Assembly (NCBI GenBank): GCA_003134965.1
Contig: PLDA01000003.1
Coordinates: forward strand, 941,565-1,005,564
Origin: Vulcanimicrobium winogradskyi
Lineage (GTDB): Bacteria; Vulcanimicrobiota; Vulcanimicrobiia; Vulcanimicrobiales; Vulcanimicrobiaceae
Length of the DNA stretch: 64,000 nucleotides
Reading direction: 5' to 3'
Position numbers and translations under genes: made by a program. Shown here piece after piece: positions 57,488 through 64,000 of the stretch (position 1 is its first letter; the number at the start of each line of letters is the position of its first letter). The notes below the pieces were generated by a model. It ran no database searches. It saw nothing but the letters and a program-made list of their open reading frames with translations, and was not told where the DNA came from.

Positions 57488-58542
57488 CAGGCTCGCGTCT
57501 TTTTCTGCGGCGGGGCGATGCGCCAGACGGCGTCGGCGAAGTCGTGGACGTCGTCGACGGTCGTGTCCCAGGAGCACATCCAGCGCGCGACGTGGCCGGC
57601 GTGATCCCACATGTAGAAGCGGCGCTCGCGCTGGAGCGGCTCGATCGACTCCGGCGGGAGGATCGGGAAGACCGCGTTGGCCTCGACGGGATACGCGAGC
57701 TGCACGACGTCGTCGAGGTCGCGCAGGCGGCCGGCGAGCAGGTGCGCCATCGCGTTCGCGTGTGCGGCGTTCGTGAGCCACAGATCGTCGCGCAGCAGCG
57801 CCTCGAACTGCGCGGCGACGAAGCGCATCTTGGAGGCCAGCTGCATCCCTTGTTTGCGGGTGAACGGCAGCGCGTCGACCGCCGGATGGTGCTTCGGAAA
57901 GACGATCGCCTCCCCGAACATCGTGCCGTTCTTCGTGCCGCCGAACGTGCACACGTCGACCCCGGTCTCGACGAGCATCGTGCGCAGGTCGACCCCGAGC
58001 GCGGCGACCGCGTTCGCGATGCGCGCGCCGTCGACATGGAACAGCAGCCCGCGCGTGCGCGCCGTCTCGCCGAGCGCGCGCAGCTCGGCGATCGTGTAGA
58101 CGGTGCCGACCTCGGTCGACTGGGAGATAGAGATCGCCCCGGGCTGTACGTGGTGCTGGTCGCCGATCCCCCACATCTGGCGCTCCACGTCGTCGGGGGT
58201 GAGCTTGCCGTTCTCGACCGGGACGTCGATCAGCTTCCCGCCGTTGAAGCGCTCGAACGCGGCGCACTCGTCGACCGCCAGGTGCGCCGCGGCGGGACAG
58301 ATGACCGACTGGTACGGCCTCAGCGCCGCGGCGAGCGCGACGACGTTCGCCCCGGTCCCGTTGAACGCGAAAAAGACGCGCGCGTCCTCGCCGAGCAGCG
58401 CGCGGAAGGCGGCCTCCGTGCGGCTCGTGGAGTCGTCGTCGCCGTAGCCGGGGGCGTGGCCGTCGTTCGCCGCGGCGAGCGCGGCCAGGATCGCAGGGTG
58501 GACGCCGGCGTTGTTGTCGCTGGCGAAATGGCGGTCGGGCAT
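57487..58542 (-). CDS. ltaE: Low-specificity L-threonine aldolase
   Basis: PLP enzyme splitting threonine (or allo-threonine) to glycine and acetaldehyde, 351 aa, type I aspartate-aminotransferase fold. The PLP lysine is in CTFGGTKNGTM; the aldolase family HVDGARIANAVAALG (PLP-ring Asp) and early FASDNNAGVHPAILAALAAA motif fit. Second threonine-catabolic route in the window besides kbl/tdh. Confidence 0.92.
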   Translation of the reverse strand: MPDRHFASDNNAGVHPAILAALAAANDGHAPGYGDDDSTSRTEAAFRALLGEDARVFFAFNGTGANVVALAAALRPYQSVICPAAAHLAVDECAAFERFNGGKLIDVPVENGKLTPDDVERQMWGIGDQHHVQPGAISISQSTEVGTVYTIAELRALGETARTRGLLFHVDGARIANAVAALGVDLRTMLVETGVDVCTFGGTKNGTMFGEAIVFPKHHPAVDALPFTRKQGMQLASKMRFVAAQFEALLRDDLWLTNAAHANAMAHLLAGRLRDLDDVVQLAYPVEANAVFPILPPESIEPLQRERRFYMWDHAGHVARWMCSWDTTVDDVHDFADAVWRIAPPQKKTRA

Positions 58543-58552
58543 CGCCCAACTA

Positions 58553-59191
58553 TTACGGCGCGGTGGCTACCGATGCTTCCGAGGTGTTGAAATCGGCGTA
58601 GTCGGCCTCGAGCTCGGCCTTCATGCGCGGCAGGTTGATCGTCGCGGTCTGCTTCGCGACGAAGGCGTGGCCGGCGACCGGCGCGTAGGCCTGCACCAGG
58701 GTGATGACCCCGCCGTCCGTGCGCGACCAGACCGCCCGCAGGATCCGGCCGCGGGCGGGGTCGAGCGTGACGTCGAGCGACTTCACCAGGACCGCGGTCT
58801 TCGGCGTGAGGTGCAGGACCGGAGCCGCCGCGGTCGATTCCGGCGCGTACGCGATCTCGTAGCGCTCCGGCCAGCGGGCGGGATCGCCGAGATCGTACTT
58901 CATGTCCGAGAACGCGCGCGCGATGATCGGGACGCCGCGGAAGACGAACCGGTAGAGCCCGGGCCGCTTGTACCACGAGTCACCGTGCAACGTGATGCGG
59001 ATGAACGGGAAGACCCGCATGCGCACGTGCAGCGCCACCGACGCCTTGTACTCTTCGGGCTGTTCGGGCGCGGCGGCGAGCGCGGCGAGGACGCCGTTCA
59101 CCGTCGGCGGTTCCTGGGCGAACGTCGCGTTCGGAGCGAGAACGAAGAGCGCGGCACACCATGCCGTCAGCGCCGCCCGCATAGGGGTCAT
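58553..59191 (-). CDS. Secreted hypothetical protein, LolA-like fold possible, 212 aa
   Basis: Start at ATG 59191 (MTPMRAALTAWCAALFVLAP, cleavage near TFA/QEPP) with AAAAGGGA upstream. The mature part has repeated beta pairs (RITLHGDSWYKRPGLYRFVF, KTAVLVKSLDVTLDPARG) and a terminal helix, like proteins of the LolA/outer-membrane lipoprotein-sorting type, but no hallmark is certain. A 7-bp inverted repeat (CTCCCGA/TCGGGAG, 59207-59225) lies in its leader. Ten base pairs from ltaE, so perhaps co-transcribed. Confidence 0.6.
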   Translation of the reverse strand: MTPMRAALTAWCAALFVLAPNATFAQEPPTVNGVLAALAAAPEQPEEYKASVALHVRMRVFPFIRITLHGDSWYKRPGLYRFVFRGVPIIARAFSDMKYDLGDPARWPERYEIAYAPESTAAAPVLHLTPKTAVLVKSLDVTLDPARGRILRAVWSRTDGGVITLVQAYAPVAGHAFVAKQTATINLPRMKAELEADYADFNTSEASVATAP

Positions 59192-59319
59192 GTTCCCTTT
59201 TTCGGCCTCCCGACCGTCTCGGGAGAGCGGTTCCTCACCATGCTCTAAGGGTGTCACGCTCACCTTAGGCGAGACTGTGTTCCCGCTCACGCAAAGGGGG
59301 CGTCGCCGAATGCCGGTCG

Positions 59320-61014
59320 TCAGCGGCCGCGAGCGGCCAACAGCTCGGCAGCGTGTTCCAGCGCGACGCCCAGCTCGTCGCCGGAGAGCATGCGAGCGAC
59401 CTCGACCCGGCGCGGCTCTCCGCTCAGGGCGACGGCGTCGATCGCCGTCACCGCTCCGCGCACGTGCTTGCGCAGCGCGACGTGCGTGTCACCGTAGGCC
59501 GCGATCTGGGCCAGATGGGTGACGCACACGACCTGGGCATCTTCGGCCAGCCGGGCGAGCCGGGCACCGACCGCCGCTGCCGTCGCCCCGCCGATCCCCG
59601 CGTCGATCTCGTCGAAGATCAGCGCGGTGCGCTCGCGGCGGTCCGCCAGCACGACGACCAGCGCCAGCAGGACGCGCGAGAGCTCCCCGCCCGACGCGAT
59701 CCGAACCAGCGGCCGCTCCGGTTCGCCGGGATTTGCCGCGAAGCGGAGCTCCGCGCGTTCGGCACCGCCGGCTCCGACAGCCTCGAGCGGTTCCAGCGCG
59801 ATGCGCAGTCTGGCCGCGGGCATCGCCAGCGCGGTCAGCTCGGCGCCCACGGCGGCCTCGATCGCCGCCGCGGCTGCCGCGCGGTGCGCGCCGAGCGCAG
59901 CGGCCCGATCCCGGAGCGCGACCACGAGCGCCTCGACCTCGCGCTCGGCGGCGGCGACGCGCGCGTCGCGGTCGTCGACGTCTCCGATCTCGGCGACGAA
60001 CGCGTCACGCTGTGCGCGCACCGCTGCCAGCGAACCGCCGTACTTCTTTTTCAGCGAGTCGAGGGCGTCGAGGCGCTCGCCGATAGCGTCGAGCTCGGCG
60101 GGATCGAGCTCGACCGCGTCCCGCTCGCGCGCGATCCGCGCCGCCAGCTCGTTCGCATCCGACTGCAGCGCGGCGGCGCTACTCGCGAGCTCGGCGAACC
60201 GCTCGCTGTAGCGCGCGAGGCCGAGCAGCGCCGTCTCCGCGGAGCCGAGGGCGTCGACGGCGGCACCGTCGTCTTCGAGCGCGGCGCGCGCGGTCGCAAG
60301 CGAGGCGAGGACACGCTCCGCGTTGATCAGCAGATCGCGCCGTTCGCGCAGGCGTTCGTCCTCGTCGTCGCCCTCGATCGCGCGCGCGTCGATCTCGCCC
60401 AGCGCGAAGCGCGCGAACTCGGCGCGCGCGAGCTTGCGTCCGTCGGTGTCGCGCAGCGCGGCCGCGCGCTCGCGCGCGGCGCGCAGATCCTCGTACAGCC
60501 GGCGGACCTCCTCGCGAAGCGCGAGCGTCTCCGCGCCGCCGACGCGGTCGACGAGATCGAGCGCGAACGCCGGCGCGAGCAACCCCTGCGCCTCGTGCTG
60601 CGAGACCACGTCGACCAGCGTGCCGATCAGATCGCGCAGCTGCCCGGCGCTCGCGGGGATCCCGTTGATCCGCCCGGTCGAGCGCCCCGACGCGAGCACT
60701 TCGCGCCCGACGATCAGATCGTCGTCGGGTTCGAGGACGAAGCCCGCGGCGGCGAGCCGCGCGCGCAGCGCATCGTCGGGCGCGATCTCGAGCGTTGCCC
60801 GCGCGCGCTCGGCACCGGTCCGAATCGTATCGCCGTCGACCCGCCCGCCGAGCGCGAGCGCCAATCCCCCGAGCAGCATCGTCTTGCCGGAGCCCGTCTC
60901 GCCGGTGACGACCGTCAAACGTTCCGCGAAGTCGAGCTCGGCGCGCGCGATCAGCCCAACGTTCTCGATCGTCAGCCGCAACAGCCTCACCGACGTCGCG
61001 CCGTGCGCAGTCAC
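59320..61014 (-). CDS. recN: DNA repair protein RecN
   Basis: SMC-like ATPase for double-strand break repair, 564 aa from GTG 61014 (overlap GTGA with nadK). Walker A GETGSGKTM, coiled-coil arms with Ala/Glu/Arg repeats (residues ~150-370), signature SGGELSRVLLAL, Walker B ALIFDEIDAGIGG. The usual nadK-recN neighbourhood also supports this. Confidence 0.94.
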   Translation of the reverse strand: MTAHGATSVRLLRLTIENVGLIARAELDFAERLTVVTGETGSGKTMLLGGLALALGGRVDGDTIRTGAERARATLEIAPDDALRARLAAAGFVLEPDDDLIVGREVLASGRSTGRINGIPASAGQLRDLIGTLVDVVSQHEAQGLLAPAFALDLVDRVGGAETLALREEVRRLYEDLRAARERAAALRDTDGRKLARAEFARFALGEIDARAIEGDDEDERLRERRDLLINAERVLASLATARAALEDDGAAVDALGSAETALLGLARYSERFAELASSAAALQSDANELAARIARERDAVELDPAELDAIGERLDALDSLKKKYGGSLAAVRAQRDAFVAEIGDVDDRDARVAAAEREVEALVVALRDRAAALGAHRAAAAAAIEAAVGAELTALAMPAARLRIALEPLEAVGAGGAERAELRFAANPGEPERPLVRIASGGELSRVLLALVVVLADRRERTALIFDEIDAGIGGATAAAVGARLARLAEDAQVVCVTHLAQIAAYGDTHVALRKHVRGAVTAIDAVALSGEPRRVEVARMLSGDELGVALEHAAELLAARGR

Positions 61015-61862
61015 ATCGACTTGATCGGAACGCCCCACTGCAGCTTCTCTTCCAGGCGGGTGAAGAATGCGCCGCGGCGGATACGCGCGAACCGGACGCA
61101 CTTCTCGGCGCGGCGGACCGTCACGCGATCGCCCGCCCGCAAATCGCGCGCGACGAAACCGTCGGTCTCGAGGTTCGCGCGCGTGAGCTCGCCGCTGCAG
61201 GTGATCTCGATCGATGCTGCGCTCGAGACGATGAGCGGCCGGGCGAACAGCGCGTGCGGCATCAGCCCGGCGACGCCGAGCGCCTCGACGCCAGGCTGGA
61301 TGATGGGGCCTCCGGCGCTGAGGAAGTACGCGGTCGACCCGGTGGGCGTTGCGACGATGATCCCGTCCGAGGGCATGTTTACGATGAGCTCACCGTCCAG
61401 CGCGAGGCCGAAGGGGGCCAGCCGCGCCTGCGTCACGCGGCGCACGACGACTTCGTTGAGAGCGAAATACTCTTCATCCGACCCGGTGGCAAACGCGTGG
61501 AGTGCGATCCGCTCGTCGTACTCGACGTCGCCGTCGAAGACGCGCTCGAGCGCTCGGAACCCATTGTCGTCGGACTCGACCTCGGTGAGAAAGCCCAGCC
61601 GGCCGGTGTTGATCCCGAAGATCGGGATCTCGAGCTCGTGCACCAGCCGCGTCCCGCGCAGCAGCGTCCCGTCACCGCCGACGGTGACCAGCAGCTCGGC
61701 GTTCTCGAAGTCGCACACCGGCGCGCTGAACCCCAGCTCGACGTCGGTCCCCTCGCACAGCGTCACCGCGATGCCCCGCGCCCGCGCGACCAGTTCGACG
61801 CGCCGCGCCGTCTCGCGCGCATACGGCCGCGACGCGTTGACGTACAGCGCTATGCGTTTCAC
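61011..61862 (-). CDS. nadK: NAD kinase
   Basis: Makes NADP from NAD, 283 aa. GGDGTLLRGTRL (nucleotide-binding GGDGT) and NTGRLGFLTEVE are present. ALNEVVVRR and PSDGIIVATPTGSTAYFLSAG complete the pattern. Overlaps tlyA (61859-61862) and recN (GTGA). Confidence 0.95.
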   Translation of the reverse strand: MKRIALYVNASRPYARETARRVELVARARGIAVTLCEGTDVELGFSAPVCDFENAELLVTVGGDGTLLRGTRLVHELEIPIFGINTGRLGFLTEVESDDNGFRALERVFDGDVEYDERIALHAFATGSDEEYFALNEVVVRRVTQARLAPFGLALDGELIVNMPSDGIIVATPTGSTAYFLSAGGPIIQPGVEALGVAGLMPHALFARPLIVSSAASIEITCSGELTRANLETDGFVARDLRAGDRVTVRRAEKCVRFARIRRGAFFTRLEEKLQWGVPIKSM

Positions 61863-62668
61863 GGGCGATGCGCCTCTTCGACCAGGGCGTCGATGCGTGC
61901 GTCGTCGATCTCTTCGCCGGTGCGGCGCAGTTCGTAGAAGAACTCGACGTTGCCGGCCGGGCCTTTCAGCGGCGAGAGCGCCGCGCGCACTGCCCGCACG
62001 CCGCTCGGCCGAATCGCGTCACGCACCTCACGCAGTACTGCGGCGTGGACGGCGGGATCACGCACGACGCCACCCCCGCCGATCCGTTCGCGACCGGCCT
62101 CGAACTGTGGCTTCACCAGAGCGACCATCGCGCCGCTCTCGCGCAGGTAGGCGACGGCGCGCGCGACGATCGTGCGCAGCGAGATGAACGACGCGTCGAC
62201 GACGATCAGATCGAAGGCGCCGGGAAACGCGTCGTCCGGCAGGGTGCGAAAGTTGGTCCGCTCGACGACCGTCACCCGCGGATCCTGGCGCACGCGCCAC
62301 GCGAGCTGGCCGTAGCCGACGTCGAGCGCGGTGACGTGGCGCGCGCCGTGCTGCAGCAACGCGTCGGTGAAGCCGCCGGTCGATGCGCCGACGTCGAGCA
62401 CCTCGAGCCCGGTGACGTCGATCCCGAACGCGCGCAGCGCGCCCTCGAGCTTCTCGCCGCCGCGGCTGACGTAGCGCGGACTCTCCTCGATAGTAACCGC
62501 CGCACCCGCGCGAACGTTCCCGCCCGGTTTGGTCGCCGGCGTGTCGTCGACGCGCACTTTTCCGGCCAGGATCAGCGCCCGTGCCTGCGAGCGCGTCAGC
62601 CCCGTCGTCGCCGCTACCATCGCGTCGAGTCGGCGGGCATCACCAAAACGTTCACGCATCGCCTTCAC
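61859..62668 (-). CDS. tlyA: TlyA-family rRNA 2'-O-methyltransferase
   Basis: Methylates 16S/23S rRNA in known members, 269 aa. N-terminal S4 RNA-binding domain (LDAMVAATTGLTRSQARALI), then an FtsJ-type fold with SAM motif DVGASTGGFTDALLQ and catalytic KPQFEA, then GGGGVVRDPAVHAAV. The start may be GTG 62668 or ATG 62659. Order tlyA-nadK-recN is common. Confidence 0.93.
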   Translation of the reverse strand: MKAMRERFGDARRLDAMVAATTGLTRSQARALILAGKVRVDDTPATKPGGNVRAGAAVTIEESPRYVSRGGEKLEGALRAFGIDVTGLEVLDVGASTGGFTDALLQHGARHVTALDVGYGQLAWRVRQDPRVTVVERTNFRTLPDDAFPGAFDLIVVDASFISLRTIVARAVAYLRESGAMVALVKPQFEAGRERIGGGGVVRDPAVHAAVLREVRDAIRPSGVRAVRAALSPLKGPAGNVEFFYELRRTGEEIDDARIDALVEEAHRP

Positions 62669-62816
62669 GCACGCGGCGAGCCACGGCTAGGGGTGCGTTC
62701 AAGGCGGGCTCTGTCACGGCGCACACACTTCACAGCCTCGGCTCCTAGGGACCTGCGCGTCCGCCGCCAGGGACGCCGCGCGTCGAACGATCAGCAATGC
62801 GCGCTGCCGCTCGTTT

Positions 62817-62846
62817 TTGACAAACCTACACAGTGTAGGTTATCAT
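62817..62846 (+). promoter_or_regulatory. Near-consensus sigma-70 promoter with a palindromic operator as spacer
   Basis: -35 TTGACA (62817-62822), 18-bp spacer, -10 TATCAT (62841-62846). AACCTACACAGTGTAGGTT (62823-62841) is a perfect 19-nt inverted repeat with one central base, so it fills the spacer exactly. A protein bound here would block RNA polymerase. The TACA/TGTA half-sites recall BlaI/CopY-type operators, but with a 3-nt rather than 2-nt centre. The block is notably AT-richer than the genome. Confidence 0.75.
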
Positions 62847-62852
62847 GGAGAC

Positions 62853-62912
62853 GTGCCGGGTATCGAACTTGAGGACTTTCGCATTCTTCGCGGACCTCTG
62901 GGAGGAGTATAA
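62853..62912 (+). CDS. Putative 19-codon leader peptide before the DUF2442 gene
   Basis: GTG at 62853 lies 6 nt after the -10 box, so it would start an essentially leaderless mRNA. It reads VPGIELEDFRILRGPLGGV and ends in TAA at 62910-62912, overlapping the ATG of the next gene (TAATG). Its tail contains the GGGAGGAG ribosome site of that gene. Translation of the leader could therefore couple to the next gene. Alternatively it is chance. Confidence 0.35.
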   Translation: MPGIELEDFRILRGPLGGV

Positions 62913-63349
62913 TGCCTAAGACGCCGGCACGAATCCCGGTTCCGCCGCTCACGGACGCGATGTACGCGAGCGGCAAGAGGCCCGCGAAGGACCTGCGGTC
63001 GTTCGACGTCATTCAGGCGCACTACGATCGCGCGCATGACATGCTCGATCTCACGCTGCGAGGCGGCATCACAATCCGCATCCCGCGATTGCAGATTCGA
63101 GAGCTTGCCGGGGCCCAACCGAAGGACCTCGCCAAAATAGAGATTCAGCCGGGTGGCGACGGTCTTTCCTTTCGCAAGCTCGACGTCGATATCTACGTGC
63201 CCGGTCTCCTTGCAGACGAACTGGGAGCACTTTTTTCACGAGCCATGGGTCGTCGCACGCGCGGAAAGACCACTCCGAAGAAGGCCGCCGCATCCCGCGA
63301 AAACGGACGCAAGGGCGGTCGGCCGCGAAAGCCTTCGGCCGCGGCCTGA
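62912..63349 (+). CDS. DUF2442 family protein, 145 aa
   Basis: Contains a DUF2442 core (DLTLRGGITIRIPRLQIREL, LSFRKLDVDIYVPGLLADEL) after a short N-terminal segment, and a Lys/Arg-rich C-terminal tail (RRTRGKTTPKKAAASRENGR) that is likely to bind nucleic acid. GGGAGGAG precedes the ATG. DUF2442 genes are often paired with DUF4160 in putative toxin-antitoxin or mobile cassettes, but no DUF4160 is present here. Function unknown. Could act on its own palindromic promoter. Confidence 0.85.
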   Translation: MPKTPARIPVPPLTDAMYASGKRPAKDLRSFDVIQAHYDRAHDMLDLTLRGGITIRIPRLQIRELAGAQPKDLAKIEIQPGGDGLSFRKLDVDIYVPGLLADELGALFSRAMGRRTRGKTTPKKAAASRENGRKGGRPRKPSAAA

Positions 63350-63478
63350 GATTCGAATCTTCGATTCCGCCGGGACTTTGAAGGCTCGGGCGTTCACCCT
63401 GATCGCGTCGCCGACCGCGTACATCAAGACCGCCTTCTTCTGGGCGTACTTGATCATCTTGTCGGCGGCCATTCTCAC
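63236..63478 (-). CDS. Short frame coupled to the GNAT gene, possibly truncated, 80 aa
   Basis: GTG 63478 overlaps the GNAT stop (GTGA). The first ~45 residues (VRMAADKMIKYAQKKAVLMY, then AVGDAIRVNARAFKVPAESK) read like a folded small domain, but the last ~35 are Arg/Ser-rich and run antisense through the end of the DUF2442 gene, so the natural C-terminus may be lost. No family recognised. May be a remnant cut by arrival of the DUF2442 segment. Confidence 0.4.
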   Translation of the reverse strand: MRMAADKMIKYAQKKAVLMYAVGDAIRVNARAFKVPAESKIRISGRGRRLSRPTALASVFAGCGGLLRSGLSARATTHGS

Positions 63479-63966
63479 GTACTCCGGCCCTCATAGAACA
63501 TAAGCACCGCCGGTCCGGCTTCGGTGTCGACGATCTGGTAGCCGTGAAAACCGGCGTTTCCGTAAGCGCGGCGCGCACGTTCGTTGTCGACGTCGGGATC
63601 GATCGCGACCGCCGGCGCGCCGTCACGCACGAGCGCCTCCGCCAAGAGGCGCAGAAACGCGGACCCATGACCGCAGCCGAGCATTTCGGGCTCACCGATG
63701 AACGCGTCGATCGCGCGAGAACCGGGCGGCAGCGCTGCCAGATGTGCCTGCGGCCACGCGTGAACCTCGTAATGCTGCGCGTACGCGAACGGACGATCGT
63801 CGCCGGTGACGATGAGCATGGTCATCGCAGGTTCGTCCATGTCTTCGCGCAGGAGCGCGAGCTGCTGGGCGGGATCGCCCCACCAGCGTACGACCTCCGG
63901 TGCGTGCAGCCAGCGCTCGAGAAAGGCGAAGTCGTCCCACGCGACCGGCCGGAACGCATAGCGCAC
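63475..63966 (-). CDS. GNAT acetyltransferase, AAC(6')/IucB-like, 163 aa
   Basis: Acyl-CoA N-acetyltransferase fold: FLERWLHAPEVVRWWGDPAQ opens as in AAC(6')-type and siderophore-lysine acetyltransferases. The acetyl-CoA loop appears as EMLGCGHGSAFLRLLAEALV, and IDPDVDNERARRAYGNAGFH is the conserved end. Substrate unknown; resistance should not be assumed. GTG start at 63966 has a TACGAT box 8 nt upstream and no ribosome site. Confidence 0.88.
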   Translation of the reverse strand: MRYAFRPVAWDDFAFLERWLHAPEVVRWWGDPAQQLALLREDMDEPAMTMLIVTGDDRPFAYAQHYEVHAWPQAHLAALPPGSRAIDAFIGEPEMLGCGHGSAFLRLLAEALVRDGAPAVAIDPDVDNERARRAYGNAGFHGYQIVDTEAGPAVLMFYEGRST

Positions 63967-63974
63967 GCTAGCAG

Positions 63975-63980
63975 ATCGTA
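63975..63980 (-). promoter_or_regulatory. Candidate -10 box (TACGAT) for a leaderless transcript
   Basis: On the minus strand the hexamer ends 8 nt before the GTG at 63966, where no Shine-Dalgarno sequence is seen. Same arrangement as at 2613, 4016 and 27256. Confidence 0.35.
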
Positions 63981-64000
63981 GAGTAGGCCACTGGCTCGGG

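Noticed and set aside
59207..59225. CTCCCGA/TCGGGAG stem considered as a terminator
   Set aside because: It lies in the leader of the secreted-protein gene and has no U-tract on either strand downstream. Better viewed as a leader hairpin of unknown role.
59353..62187. 944-codon plus-strand open frame antisense to recN, nadK and tlyA
   Set aside because: Composition is that of antisense shadow. RecN, NAD kinase and TlyA on the other strand all have intact motifs.
63350..63385. Sequence resembling a tRNA T-arm (GATTCGAATC)
   Set aside because: No acceptor stem, anticodon arm or CCA-proximal pairing can be built around it on either strand.

Overview
The window is a stretch of one high-GC (roughly two-thirds G+C by eye) bacterial chromosome with densely packed genes. 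Many of these overlap by 4 bp (ATGA or GTGA). I see no rRNA, no convincing tRNA, no CRISPR array and no insertion sequence. A secretin and a TonB-like protein imply a diderm envelope. Gene content and style recall deep-branching high-GC phyla such as Eremiobacterota/Vulcanimicrobiota (WPS-2), but that assignment is an impression and was not computed.

Layout. 1-8059: exported or lipoprotein genes of unknown role, threonine catabolism (kbl, tdh) interrupted by an opposite-strand lipoprotein gene, and an ECF sigma/anti-sigma (RskA-type) pair behind a small secreted protein. 8148-15260 (minus strand): a phosphate regulon reading ppx remnant, phoB, phoR, pstS, pstC, pstA, pstB, pstB. It has four Pho-box-like 11-bp direct repeats before pstS. 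The phoB-phoR junction is odd: phoR is in frame behind phoB's TAG and has no usual start codon in front of its membrane segment. 15265-18405: a 3-hydroxyisobutyrate-type dehydrogenase, a UbiA prenyltransferase, a class I aldolase and a NifU-like scaffold.

18412-36885: a complete divergent Tad/Flp pilus locus. The minus arm carries the secretin, TadG-like and two TadE-like proteins, and continues through four envelope genes (two GT87-type transferases, a GT-C-like membrane protein, an acyltransferase-3). The plus arm carries two Flp pilins, two prepilin peptidases, CpaB, a TadZ-TadA fusion, TadB, TadC and a DUF192 protein. Next to it lie a MalT/BTAD-type regulator and a coupled single-pass membrane protein. 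I infer a Tad pilus with its own surface-glycan or acyl modification genes.

37048-40833: a tightly coupled set (ketosynthase, SRPBCC cyclase-like, FAD reductase, methyltransferase, with a ferredoxin just upstream) that looks like a small polyketide or lipid-tailoring operon. 40937-45085: small stress/envelope proteins, a membrane-anchored Clp-type AAA+ unfoldase coupled to a secreted protein, and a TlpA-like thioredoxin. 45128-53804: the conserved translation/transcription cluster rimP-nusA-ylxR-infB-(membrane protein)-rbfA-nrnA-truB-ribF. 53945-62668: a Pro/Thr-rich TonB-like protein, pyruvate kinase, a thioesterase, threonine aldolase, a secreted protein, recN, nadK and tlyA. 62817-63966: a DUF2442 gene behind a near-consensus promoter with a palindromic operator in its spacer, and a GNAT acetyltransferase.

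A short dispersed intergenic repeat (core TTCGACAAGCTCAGG) occurs four times. Five transcription-unit heads carry a TANNNT box 6-9 nt before the start codon, which suggests leaderless mRNAs.
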